A DNA stretch of 16,976 bases from Treponema sp. GTDB taxonomy: Bacteria > Spirochaetota > Spirochaetia > Treponematales > Breznakiellaceae. Each line of letters starts with the position of its first letter. The stretch's first letter is position 1. The stretch lies in the NCBI GenBank assembly GCA_031290325.1, contig JAITNU010000080.1, positions 1 to 16,976 of the forward strand. Direction: 5' to 3'. Below the pieces are notes generated by a model. The model saw nothing but the letters and a program-made list of their open reading frames with translations, was not told where the DNA came from and made no database searches. Of this stretch, positions 7,584 to 14,827 are shown piece by piece. The translations under genes were made by a program, and so were the position numbers.

Positions 7584-9244
7584 GCCATATCTTCCAGCAG
7601 TTCCAGCAATTCCGCTCGCAGACCTTCGGCCTGCTGGTTTTCCTTCAGCAACAGGGCCTCCTTGATCTGCTGGACCAGGATTTTCAGTTCTCCCGCTTCA
7701 TCATGGCCAAAGGCAATCTGCTTTTCCGCTTTGCGGATAGCCGGACGGTAGTGTCGCGCCCCCTCTGCCTTTTCCCATTGGGATAAATCCAAAACCGGCT
7801 TCGGCTTTACACCAGTGGTACTAATTTCTGCAGAAACTTTACCGCCTGTGGACAGCACACTGGCTTTTACCTGCAAAATTCCGTTGACATCGTAGGCAAA
7901 GGTTATCTCCACCGGTTCCTTACCCCGCTTGGCCGGAGGAATCCCGGTGAGCAGGATATCACCGAGTTGCTCGTTGTTATCAGGGTTAGAGGAATCCCCC
8001 TGATACACCCGAACCTGTACGGTGGTTTGGTAATCGGTAGCGGGATAATACAGGTTTGACTTTTCAGTGGGAATAGTAGTGTTCCGGGGAATAAGCGGGT
8101 CGAACAGAATCCGGTCCCCATACACACCTTCGTGCAGCACAGCGGTTCCCAGAGTGTAGGGACAAACGTCGGTTAAGACCAAATCCGTATTGCTGAGGCT
8201 GCCCTCAAGGAGACCGGCCTGAATAGCAGCGCCCCGGGCAACGGTCAAATCCGGATCGACTAAAGAGCGAGGGATAGCAGACAGGGTGTCCTCTACCAGT
8301 TTTTTTACGCAGGGAATCCGGGTAGAACCCCCCACCAGCAGGATGACATTCAAATCCCCTGGGGAAAGTCCCGCGTCAGAAAGGGCTGTCATCATAGGTT
8401 CCCGGGTGGATACTACCTTTTCCTGGACCCACTGCTCAAATTCGGTCCTGGTTACGGTCTTTTCCAGGGAAACCGGCTTTCCATTTTTGGTGGTCAGCAG
8501 AAAGGGCAGGGAGATCTGATACGCCTCTTGCGTACTCAAGGCGATTTTGCAGTCCTCCGCGGCCTTTTTCAGCCGCATCAAGGCCCGTTCATCCTCCATC
8601 GGATCCGCCAGGTTGCACATGATAAGCTCATCAAGATCCTTACCCCCCAGATGATTGTTACCCCGGCTGGCCTTCACATCGATCACCCCTTCGAACAATT
8701 CGAGGACCGTAACATCCAGGGTACCGCCGCCCAAATCGTAGACCAGTACGTTCTTGCATTCCTTAAGATTTGCAAGGCCGTAATCCAGGGCTGCCGCAGT
8801 GGGTTCATTGATGATCCGTTCCACCTGCAAACCTGCAAGCTCCCCGGCCTTTGTGGTGGCCCGGCGCTGCACATCGGTAAAATAGGCTGGTACGGTGATA
8901 ACCGCCCGGTCAATTTTCTCACCTAAATCGGTTTCCGCGCAGCCGACGAGATAACGCAGCAGCATGGCCTGTAGTTCTTCCGGGGAATAATCTTTCTGAT
9001 GGGCCCGCAGGACTTCGCCGCTTCCGGTCAGCCGCTTGACTTCCATAAAGGTACAATCCGGGCGGGTGAACAAGTATTCAGCAGCGTCTTCACCTATCAA
9101 CACCGTACCATCTTCACCGATATGCACCACCGAGGGTGTAATCAGCTTTCCCAAGGTATTAGGGATCAGTTTCGGAGCACCCTCATCAATACAGGCTATT
9201 TCCGATGTGGATGTCCCCAGATCAATACCGACAATTCTACTCAA
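7580..9244 (-). CDS. Short Hsp70-family chaperone (DnaK/HscC-like)
   Basis: An ATP-driven chaperone of 554 residues, shorter than DnaK (around 610-640) and close to HscC. The ATPase domain has phosphate-1 loop GIDLGTSTSEIA (6-17), catalytic Lys70 in EVKRL, the RIINEPTAAA segment (143-152), phosphate-2 YDLGGGTLDVTV (169-180) and adenosine loop LLVGGSTRIP (302-311). The linker is LVLTDV (355-360) where DnaK has VLLLDV. A substrate-binding beta domain follows (about 365-475), but only about 75 residues remain for the helical lid and there is no acidic tail. The start is TTG 9244, supported by GGAGG nine bases upstream inside the GrpE-like gene; no ATG fits. A housekeeping dnaK presumably lies elsewhere, since no CIRCE element is seen here. 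Confidence 0.92.
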   Translation of the reverse strand: MSRIVGIDLGTSTSEIACIDEGAPKLIPNTLGKLITPSVVHIGEDGTVLIGEDAAEYLFTRPDCTFMEVKRLTGSGEVLRAHQKDYSPEELQAMLLRYLVGCAETDLGEKIDRAVITVPAYFTDVQRRATTKAGELAGLQVERIINEPTAAALDYGLANLKECKNVLVYDLGGGTLDVTVLELFEGVIDVKASRGNNHLGGKDLDELIMCNLADPMEDERALMRLKKAAEDCKIALSTQEAYQISLPFLLTTKNGKPVSLEKTVTRTEFEQWVQEKVVSTREPMMTALSDAGLSPGDLNVILLVGGSTRIPCVKKLVEDTLSAIPRSLVDPDLTVARGAAIQAGLLEGSLSNTDLVLTDVCPYTLGTAVLHEGVYGDRILFDPLIPRNTTIPTEKSNLYYPATDYQTTVQVRVYQGDSSNPDNNEQLGDILLTGIPPAKRGKEPVEITFAYDVNGILQVKASVLSTGGKVSAEISTTGVKPKPVLDLSQWEKAEGARHYRPAIRKAEKQIAFGHDEAGELKILVQQIKEALLLKENQQAEGLRAELLELLEDMA

Positions 9245-9794
9245 TTTCCGTATCCTCCATTCCTGAACTTACGATAACAACAGCCTTACGCAGAACCGTA
9301 CCCAGATACCGATAACCGCTTTGAAGTACCCGTACCACATGCTCTCGTGGAATGGACGCGGCAGCGACAGCCTGAACCTTATGAATTTTCGGATCCAGGG
9401 GCTGTCCTGCTGCTCCCAGACGAGTAATCCCGCAAGACTCTAACAGGTCACTTGAGTTTTTCCACAGGAGGCACCCCTGATGTTCCAGGGCTTCGCTGCC
9501 GCTTTGCTCCGCGTAGGCGCAAAAATCTTCCAGCATATCACACAGCCCAAGGGTCGCTTCCACCAATTGATGTACCCGGCTTTTTTCAGCCTCCAGAGCT
9601 TCCTGCAGCACCTGGGTATCCGCCTCTTTTACCAGATCGTAGATTTCCTCGACTTGCAGGGAAAGGTCGGTTTGTTTTTTGTTTAGTGCCGCTAACTGAC
9701 TCTGTCCTGCCCCTATAAGCTCCACCAGCTCTCCTTGGGGCAGAGGATCCTGTTCCCGGGCCAGCAACTTTTCCAGTTCCATTTCAAAATTCAC
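9237..9794 (-). CDS. GrpE-like nucleotide exchange factor
   Basis: A 185-residue protein predicted to release ADP from the adjacent Hsp70. About residues 35-100 form a long coiled coil, and the C-terminal part (about 138-177) matches the GrpE beta wing: HKVQAVAAASIPREHVVRVL then GYRYLGTVLRKAVVIVS. The middle diverges from housekeeping GrpE. An ATG at 9821 would extend it by nine residues, but that codon overlaps the -10 box of the operon promoter. GTG 9794 is preferred, with GGGAG nine bases upstream (complement of 9804-9808); ATG 9782 is a further alternative. The stop overlaps the Hsp70 TTG start by eight bases. First gene of the operon. Confidence 0.8.
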   Translation of the reverse strand: MNFEMELEKLLAREQDPLPQGELVELIGAGQSQLAALNKKQTDLSLQVEEIYDLVKEADTQVLQEALEAEKSRVHQLVEATLGLCDMLEDFCAYAEQSGSEALEHQGCLLWKNSSDLLESCGITRLGAAGQPLDPKIHKVQAVAAASIPREHVVRVLQSGYRYLGTVLRKAVVIVSSGMEDTEIE

Positions 9795-9819
9795 TATAGG
9801 TCTCTCCCTGACAGGCCCC

Positions 9820-9849
9820 ATTATACCACAAATCTATACCTAATGAAAA
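9820..9849 (-). promoter_or_regulatory. Promoter of the grpE-hsp70-TPR-J operon
   Basis: On the minus strand a perfect TATAAT (complement of 9820-9825) is preceded by TG one base upstream (TGGTATAAT), an extended -10. TTTTCA (complement of 9844-9849) is a moderate -35 at an 18-base spacing. Transcription would start near 9813, about 18 bases before the preferred GTG. No CIRCE repeat or other heat-shock operator is visible, so expression looks sigma-70-like. Confidence 0.65.
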
Positions 9850-9884
9850 TACCCCGAAATCTGATACCGGTCCCCGGTCATTCT

Positions 9885-9972
9885 GGCCCCTTCCCCTCGA
9901 TAAATAGTACGGGCTTCCACGAGATGCCCAGAAGATCCTAAGCTGGTTTTCGGTACTGTGATAAAAGGGGCC
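9885..9972. repeat. Nested inverted repeats in the grpE-galK divergent region
   Basis: GGCCCCTT (9885-9892) pairs perfectly with AAGGGGCC (9965-9972). Inside it AGTAC (9906-9910) pairs with GTACT (9953-9957), and GGGC (9911-9914) with GCCC (9926-9929). The nesting is consistent with a folded RNA or a cruciform, but no promoter is aligned to transcribe it. The rest of the 470-base gene-free region (9822-10302) holds the two divergent promoters and AT-rich sequence; I see no ORF of substance. Confidence 0.3.
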
Positions 9973-10146
9973 GGTTTTGGCAGCAGAGCGATTCCAGGGG
10001 TTCATCGTGTATTCCACACCGAGGGACTATTGATGTGAACGGTGGATCCCTGATAGTCGTATCCTGAGAAGATATAGCAAGAACCGTGCCAAGTTTTTGT
10101 TTTTCTGGAAAAATGGTAATGTTCTGGCCTTACCCTGTAACCATAC

Positions 10147-10152
10147 TATAAT
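10147..10152 (+). promoter_or_regulatory. Isolated TATAAT box upstream of the kinase gene
   Basis: A perfect TATAAT lies about 75 bases upstream of the main kinase -10 box. No good -35 is found at 16-18 bases upstream. It may be a weak secondary promoter or chance in AT-rich DNA. Confidence 0.25.
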
Positions 10153-10199
10153 CCTAGGGTTTAATTTGAAAGATAGTTTTTGATAATTTGCGATTTTTG

Positions 10200-10228
10200 T
10201 TGAACAAGAGCGTATTTTCCTATATTAT
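10200..10228 (+). promoter_or_regulatory. Promoter of the galactokinase-like gene
   Basis: TTGAAC (10200-10205), a 17-base spacer and TATTAT (10223-10228) form a near-consensus promoter. The predicted start near 10235 gives a leader of about 68 bases with an eight-T stretch. No operator palindrome is evident. Confidence 0.65.
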
Positions 10229-10302
10229 AAGGCTAGAGAAAGGCATTGATGCACTTTCGATTATTGACTTTCTTCAGTTTTTTTTTGTGAGGGTTGTAAT
10301 AC

Positions 10303-11469
10303 ATGATGGACATCGGTCCCATCCACCGTAAGGAATACGAGTTAGACGCCGACCGATCCGAACCTGTTGTCATTGCCGAAGCGCCCGGCAGGGTTCATTA
10401 CCTGGGTGAGCATGGTGAGCCAAAGGCCGGATTATTTCTTTCTTCAGCAATTGACCGGTATATCCGCGTGGCGGTCAGTGTCCGTAAGGATAATTCCCTT
10501 CGTTTTTATGCTGCTGATTTAGGGGAACGGAAACGGACTACTCTGATTAATCTTAAATATAAGCGGGAAGACCGGTGGGCTAATTATATTAAGGTGGCCA
10601 TCCAAGTCTTTGCGGACCTGGGCTATCCGGTCAAAGGGCTGAATTTTACCCTCTCTGGGGATATACCCCAGCAGATTGGGCTTGCCGCGTCTCAGGCCAT
10701 TGAAGTGGCGGCGGTGGTGGCCCTCCGGGGCTTGTTTGCGGTGGATCTCGGCAATAAGGACCTGGTGGGTCGGCTTATTGCCGCGGAAGAAGTATTTTTT
10801 GGTAAAAATACGAACGCCATTGATTATCTTATTGCCCTGTCAGCGGCAGCAGACCATTTTCTGGTGGTGGATGAAATGACCCTGGACGTCAGGCCCGTTG
10901 CATCCAGCCTTTCGGACTACCATATCCTCATCATGGATTCCCGGGTACCCCGGATGGGAGTGGAACGTGAGCTTAAACGCCGGCGGCAGGATATAAAAAA
11001 GGGGCTTGAACTCCTCTCCCGCAAGAAACCAGGGGATAGCTTCAGGGATTTCGTCACCGCCGATTTGGTTGAATCCATGGGTAATGTTCCCGAGGAGTTA
11101 CGGCGGCGCAGTATGCACATCGTTCAGGAGCTGCAGCGGGTGTATGATGCCGAAGAAGCCCTGAAAAAGGCGGATTTTCAGGCCCTTTCCAAGATCATCT
11201 TCCATGCTCACGAGAGTCTGCGGGATCTCTATGAGGTATCCTGCCCTGAGATTGACTGGCTTGTGAAACGGGCCCAGGAATTTGAGGGGGTCCTCGGTTC
11301 CCGGATGACCGGACCGGGCTTTGGGGGCTGTACCTATACCATTATCAAGGAAGCGGCTGTTGAGGACTACCGGCGGCGCCTTGAGGATTATGAGCGGATA
11401 TTCGGTTTTCATCCTTACATTTATGAGGTCAGGCCTGCGGGGGGTGCACGGGTGGTACCCCCCGCTTGA
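10303..11469 (+). CDS. Galactokinase-like GHMP kinase with altered signatures
   Basis: A 388-residue GHMP-superfamily protein, closest in layout to galactokinase, which would phosphorylate galactose at C1 with ATP. The galactokinase N-terminal signature (typically GRVNLIGEHTDY) is GRVHYLGEHGEP (29-40). The ATP loop, usually ending GLSSSAA, is GDIPQQIGLAASQA (119-132). The C-terminal GHMP motif is intact: MTGPGFGGCTYTI (335-347). An Asp in NAIDYLIAL (171-179) sits where the catalytic Asp is expected. Length and domain order are normal and the frame is clean, so it is under coding constraint, but the substrate may not be galactose. No galT or galE is adjacent. ATG 10303 follows GAGGG; ATG 10306 is equally possible. 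Confidence 0.75.
   Translation: MMDIGPIHRKEYELDADRSEPVVIAEAPGRVHYLGEHGEPKAGLFLSSAIDRYIRVAVSVRKDNSLRFYAADLGERKRTTLINLKYKREDRWANYIKVAIQVFADLGYPVKGLNFTLSGDIPQQIGLAASQAIEVAAVVALRGLFAVDLGNKDLVGRLIAAEEVFFGKNTNAIDYLIALSAAADHFLVVDEMTLDVRPVASSLSDYHILIMDSRVPRMGVERELKRRRQDIKKGLELLSRKKPGDSFRDFVTADLVESMGNVPEELRRRSMHIVQELQRVYDAEEALKKADFQALSKIIFHAHESLRDLYEVSCPEIDWLVKRAQEFEGVLGSRMTGPGFGGCTYTIIKEAAVEDYRRRLEDYERIFGFHPYIYEVRPAGGARVVPPA
11437..11465 (+). other. Nine-base hairpin at the end of the kinase gene
   Basis: GCGGGGGGT (11437-11445) and ACCCCCCGC (11457-11465) pair perfectly around an 11-base loop, ending just before the stop codon. No T run follows directly, so it is not a textbook terminator, though it could stabilise the 3' end or pause transcription. 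Confidence 0.4.
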
Positions 11470-11485
11470 GAGGATATCAAATTTA

Positions 11486-11491
11486 TATAAT
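11486..11491 (+). promoter_or_regulatory. Candidate -10 box upstream of the surE remnant
   Basis: A perfect TATAAT lies in an AT-rich stretch between the kinase stop and the surE remnant. No convincing -35 is spaced correctly. If real, it now drives the downstream TPR and NHL/VWA genes through the dead surE. Confidence 0.3.
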
Positions 11492-11545
11492 GTAAATGAT
11501 CTAAATACACGATATACAAATAACCGATATTAGAATGAGGGCCTC

Positions 11546-11995
11546 ATGAATGTACTGGTGACTAATGATGATGGGATAGATGGTGAAGGATTGCTCCGGT
11601 TTGCCGGCTGTTTACGGACCCGGCAGGATTATGTCCCCCGGAGGCCAATCGCTCCGGGGTTTCCCATAGTATATCTTTTTTACCGGGGCCTGTCCGGTTA
11701 ACGCGGCGTTCGGAATATGCCTGTTCGGGAACTCCTGCGGATTGTGTCATGATGGCACTCCGGGGGGTGCTTCCAGTGAAGCCGGATCTGGTGGTAGCGG
11801 GAGGGTTAATATCGGAACCGATTCCGGCCATCCGGTTGTACCATGACGGCGTATCGGTCTTTGATGCCCCTGATGGTACGACCTACTGTTTTGTTAAACC
11901 GGGGGATATCACCGTGAAACTGGAGTCCGATTCAGGTTTCCCGGAATTTGGTGTCCATAAGTCCGGTATTTGTTTACCCTGTGGTTAGGAGGTAG
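11546..11995 (+). pseudogene. surE: Decayed surE (5'/3'-nucleotidase) gene
   Basis: The start is intact: ATG 11546 gives MNVLVTNDDGIDGEGLLRFA, the SurE N-terminus with its metal-binding NDDG. After QDYV (about 11635) the frame is lost and continues at 11638 in another frame as PEANRSGVSHSISFLPGP, SGTPADCVMMAL and KPDLVVAG, all SurE blocks. VNIGTD (11805-11822) is in a third frame. IRLYHDGVSVFDAPDG and KPGDITVKLE return to the second frame, and VSRNLVSISPVFVYP, the SurE tail, is in the first frame, ending TAG 11993-11995. About 150 codons remain of about 250, with most of the middle missing. No intact protein can be made; the first frame stops after about 50 codons. The last bases serve as Shine-Dalgarno for the next gene. 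Confidence 0.85.
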
Positions 11996-11999
11996 GATA

Positions 12000-12674
12000 A
12001 TGACGCGAACTCTTCGGGAAGGAATACGTCTTTTTCAATTGAAGCGTTGGGATATGGCATTGCAGGAATTCCTGCAGATGGATAATACGGTGGATAGGGT
12101 GGAAACGACTGAGCGTGCCTATTATCTGGGGTTGTGCTATACCAAACTGGGGCATTTTGAGGATGCCCTGCTCTATCTGGAACAGGTGGTCAATGCGGCC
12201 CAGAATCCCCTCCAGATATATCAGTGCCGCATGGCCCTGGCCTATATTTACGCCCTTACCAGCCGGGGCAACATGGCGGAATTTGAGCTGGGCCGTCTGG
12301 TGGAGAATGGCTTTGAATCGGTACAGTTGTACCTCGTCCTGGCATATTCGGCCCATTCCCAGCGGCAGTATGAAAAGGCGGTGCACCTGTACGAGAAGGC
12401 CCTGAATCTGGATAAAAATAACGTCACTGCCATAAACGGGCTTGGGTATATCCTGGTGGATACGGACCTGGATGTGGAGCGGGGACTACAGTTCTGTAAG
12501 ATAGCGGCGGATCGTAAACCCCAGAACGCGGCCTATCTTGATTCCCTGGGATGGGCTTATTTTAAACATGGCGATACCCTGGAAGCCAAGACCTGGCTGC
12601 GCCGGGCTTTGAATCTGGCGCCCCAACAGCAGGAAATACAGAAACACCTGAAGATTGTGGCCAAGGATGCGTGA
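12000..12674 (+). CDS. Tetratricopeptide-repeat protein
   Basis: A 224-residue protein made of about five TPR units. Clear ones are AYYLGLCYTKLGHFEDALLYLEQ (about 40-62), VQLYLVLAYSAHSQRQYEKAVHLYEKAL (split here only by description, about 107-134), and DSLGWAYFKHGDTLEAKTWLRRAL (about 181-204). No signal peptide is seen, so it is likely cytoplasmic. ATG 12000 has AGGAGGT seven bases upstream; that site overlaps the end of the surE remnant, suggesting former coupling to surE. A TTG-initiated extension from 11970 is unlikely. Its TGA overlaps the next ATG (TGATG), so it probably works with or is coregulated with the secreted TPR/NHL/VWA protein. Confidence 0.85.
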   Translation: MTRTLREGIRLFQLKRWDMALQEFLQMDNTVDRVETTERAYYLGLCYTKLGHFEDALLYLEQVVNAAQNPLQIYQCRMALAYIYALTSRGNMAEFELGRLVENGFESVQLYLVLAYSAHSQRQYEKAVHLYEKALNLDKNNVTAINGLGYILVDTDLDVERGLQFCKIAADRKPQNAAYLDSLGWAYFKHGDTLEAKTWLRRALNLAPQQQEIQKHLKIVAKDA

Positions 12675-14755
12675 TGAGGGGATCTTTGATAGCCTTGCTT
12701 GGTTTACTGGTTACTCCCTTTTTGTTGCTCGAAGCCCAGCAAGGCATCGGGGCACCTGGTTCTGCAGGAACGTACAGCGGTACGGATCTGAATGCCCTCT
12801 ATGCCCGGGATGAATTTCGAGTGGGGGTCCAGGCCTATAATCGGTTTGCCTTTAACGAGGCTATCCTCTCCTTTGAACGCGCCCTTTCATTCCGCCCCGG
12901 CGAACCCCTCATCCTGGATTGGCTTGGCCGGGCCTATTACCGTTCCGGTCTTGAGGAGACGGCCCTCCGGCAATGGCAGTCTGCCGTTTCCGAATATAAG
13001 CCCGTATCAGATGAGGCCCTGCTCATCAACAGTCACATTGAAACCGTGCGGAACCGGCGCAGTCTCTTACCGGTGGCCGAGGATGGGGTCCGCTATGTAG
13101 CAGCAGGCCGGTATCCTGGTCATTATAACAATATAACCCTTTTCAGGCAGCCTACGGCCGTATTGCCCCTGGAAGACGGCTCCTCATGGATAGTTGCCTA
13201 CGGGAGCAACGAGCTGGTTCGGATCGATGTCAATGGCGTCGTGAGACAGCGTCAGCGGGGACCGATCAACGGCTTTGACCGGCCCTATGACCTGGTCCGG
13301 GGAAAGGACCGCAGGCTGTACGTGTCGGAATCCCGGGGAGGACGGGTAAGCGTCCTTAACCATGAGGGGGAATGGCAGTCTTATATCGGTTCCAAAGGAC
13401 GGGAACCGGGTATGTTTGTTGGCCCTCAGAATCTCGCCATTGATGATGAGGGGTATCTCTATGTGGTGGACTACGGCATCCAGCGGATATCCAAATTTGA
13501 TCCTGACGGGGTCTTTATCCTCTCCTTCGGGACCAAAGGCCCGGGGTTTCCAGGGCTTCTTTCCCCCACTGGTATCGCGACCCGGAACGGCCGGGTGTAT
13601 GTCGCCGACAACACGGCAAAACAGATCTATATATTTGATCGGAACGGGACGTACCTCGGTATCTTCGTCCAGGAAGGACTCACCGGCCCTGAAAGCCTCC
13701 GGTTTCTTCCCAATGGACAGCTCCTCGTGGCAGATACCAATCGTATCCTCATAATTGATCCTGATTCGGCGTTCATCCGGGAATTGGGGGTCGCGGGGAA
13801 TGGAGGGGTCCGCATTGTAGGGGTTGACATGGACCGGAACGGCAATCTTGTGGCTGCCAATTTCCAGGGAGACGAGGTTGCGGTGATGACGCGGTTTACC
13901 GATATGGCCGCAGGACTTTTTGTGCAGATAGACCGGGTCATTGCAGATAATTTCCCCCTGGTTATGGTGGAGGTTTCGGTGCAGGACCGGCTTCGCCGGC
14001 CCATCGTCGGTCTGGATGGCCAGAATTTCATCCTCACTGAGGATGGCCGGACCGTGTCGGAGCAGAGTTTTCTCGGCGCAGGATACCGAGTTGGCAGTGC
14101 GGATATAGCCATCCTCATGGAACGGTCCAACCAGACCCGTGGCCTGGGGGATGATTTAGCCGCGGCGGTCCGGGATATCAACGCGGCCCTTGCCGAAAGT
14201 GCTTCAGGCAAGGTGGTTTCCCTGGTGTCCGCTGGTGGACAGCCCATTAAGGAACGGATTGAGACCGGTAATTGGGCTATTGCGGCCCGTGGGGATGCTG
14301 CTTCCTATACCTCCCGGTGGCGTTTTGATCTGGGACTGCGTCTTGCTGCCACGGACCTGCTCCCTGGTGAAAAGAAACGGGCCGTGGTGTTTGTGGGGGC
14401 CGGAAACCTGGGAGACCTCGCCTTTGAACAATACGGTCTTTCGGAAATGGCGGCTTATCTTGCGAATAACGGTATCATCTTCCATGCGGTTATCCTGGGG
14501 GGTAATCAGGCGGACCAGGGAATTCAGTATCTCTGTGATCAAACCGGGGGCCAGGTTGTTTCCCTCTACCGGTCTGAAGGCATAGGGCCGGTCATACGGA
14601 GTATCGCTTCCAGTCCCAGCGGGTCCTACCTGTTAAGTTACCGGTCCATATTGCCGACGGATTTCGGCAGGACATACCTCCCGATTGAAGCGGAGGTTTA
14701 TCTGATGGATCGTTCAGGCCGGGATGGTATCGGGTATTTCTCACCGCTGCAATAA
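12674..14755 (+). CDS. Secreted TPR / NHL beta-propeller / VWA-like protein
   Basis: A 693-residue protein with an N-terminal hydrophobic signal sequence (about 1-21, ending LLLEAQ, no lipobox cysteine), so probably periplasmic or surface. One or two TPR units cover about 44-108. NHL-type propeller blades cover about 155-410, with repeats such as LAIDDEGYLYVVDYGIQRISKF (about 254-275, described by its D-G-Y-V-D-RI pattern). A C-terminal von Willebrand A-like domain spans about 475-655. Its metal site, normally DxSxS, reads ERSNQ (483-487), so metal-dependent ligand binding is doubtful. ATG 12674 overlaps the upstream TGA; AGGA lies six bases before. It is likely a scaffold or adhesion-type envelope protein; no enzymatic role is implied. 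Confidence 0.8.
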   Translation: MRGSLIALLGLLVTPFLLLEAQQGIGAPGSAGTYSGTDLNALYARDEFRVGVQAYNRFAFNEAILSFERALSFRPGEPLILDWLGRAYYRSGLEETALRQWQSAVSEYKPVSDEALLINSHIETVRNRRSLLPVAEDGVRYVAAGRYPGHYNNITLFRQPTAVLPLEDGSSWIVAYGSNELVRIDVNGVVRQRQRGPINGFDRPYDLVRGKDRRLYVSESRGGRVSVLNHEGEWQSYIGSKGREPGMFVGPQNLAIDDEGYLYVVDYGIQRISKFDPDGVFILSFGTKGPGFPGLLSPTGIATRNGRVYVADNTAKQIYIFDRNGTYLGIFVQEGLTGPESLRFLPNGQLLVADTNRILIIDPDSAFIRELGVAGNGGVRIVGVDMDRNGNLVAANFQGDEVAVMTRFTDMAAGLFVQIDRVIADNFPLVMVEVSVQDRLRRPIVGLDGQNFILTEDGRTVSEQSFLGAGYRVGSADIAILMERSNQTRGLGDDLAAAVRDINAALAESASGKVVSLVSAGGQPIKERIETGNWAIAARGDAASYTSRWRFDLGLRLAATDLLPGEKKRAVVFVGAGNLGDLAFEQYGLSEMAAYLANNGIIFHAVILGGNQADQGIQYLCDQTGGQVVSLYRSEGIGPVIRSIASSPSGSYLLSYRSILPTDFGRTYLPIEAEVYLMDRSGRDGIGYFSPLQ

Positions 14756-14767
14756 AGAGGGTGGGTC

Positions 14768-14796
14768 TTGTCTTCCTTATGAGAATATGGTATAGT
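14768..14796 (+). promoter_or_regulatory. Promoter of ilvN-ilvC
   Basis: TTGTCT (14768-14773), an exact 17-base spacer and TATAGT (14791-14796), preceded by TG (TGGTATAGT), form a strong extended promoter. Transcription would begin near 14803, leaving a leader of about 25 bases. That is too short for a leader-peptide attenuator or T-box. Confidence 0.7.
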
Positions 14797-14827
14797 GTAT
14801 CTATTCTAATGATGAATGGAGGTGCGT

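Noticed and set aside
9795..9821. ATG 9821 as the start of the GrpE-like protein
   Set aside because: The codon overlaps the TATAAT box, so the transcript would begin after it. GTG 9794 has a proper ribosome binding site.
9784..10017. 77-codon minus-strand ORF in the divergent region
   Set aside because: It runs over the operon promoter and the nested repeats. Its composition is not protein-like and no ribosome binding site is visible.
9822..10302. CIRCE (HrcA) heat-shock operator near the Hsp70 operon
   Set aside because: I looked for the TTAGCACTC / GAGTGCTAA inverted repeat and found neither half.
11437..11465. Intrinsic terminator after the kinase gene
   Set aside because: The hairpin is real, but it lies within the coding end and is not followed by a T run, so it is listed only as a hairpin.
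11749..11988. Independent 79-codon gene within the surE region
   Set aside because: Its sequence consists of SurE blocks in a shifted frame. It has no ribosome binding site and is a fragment of the pseudogene.
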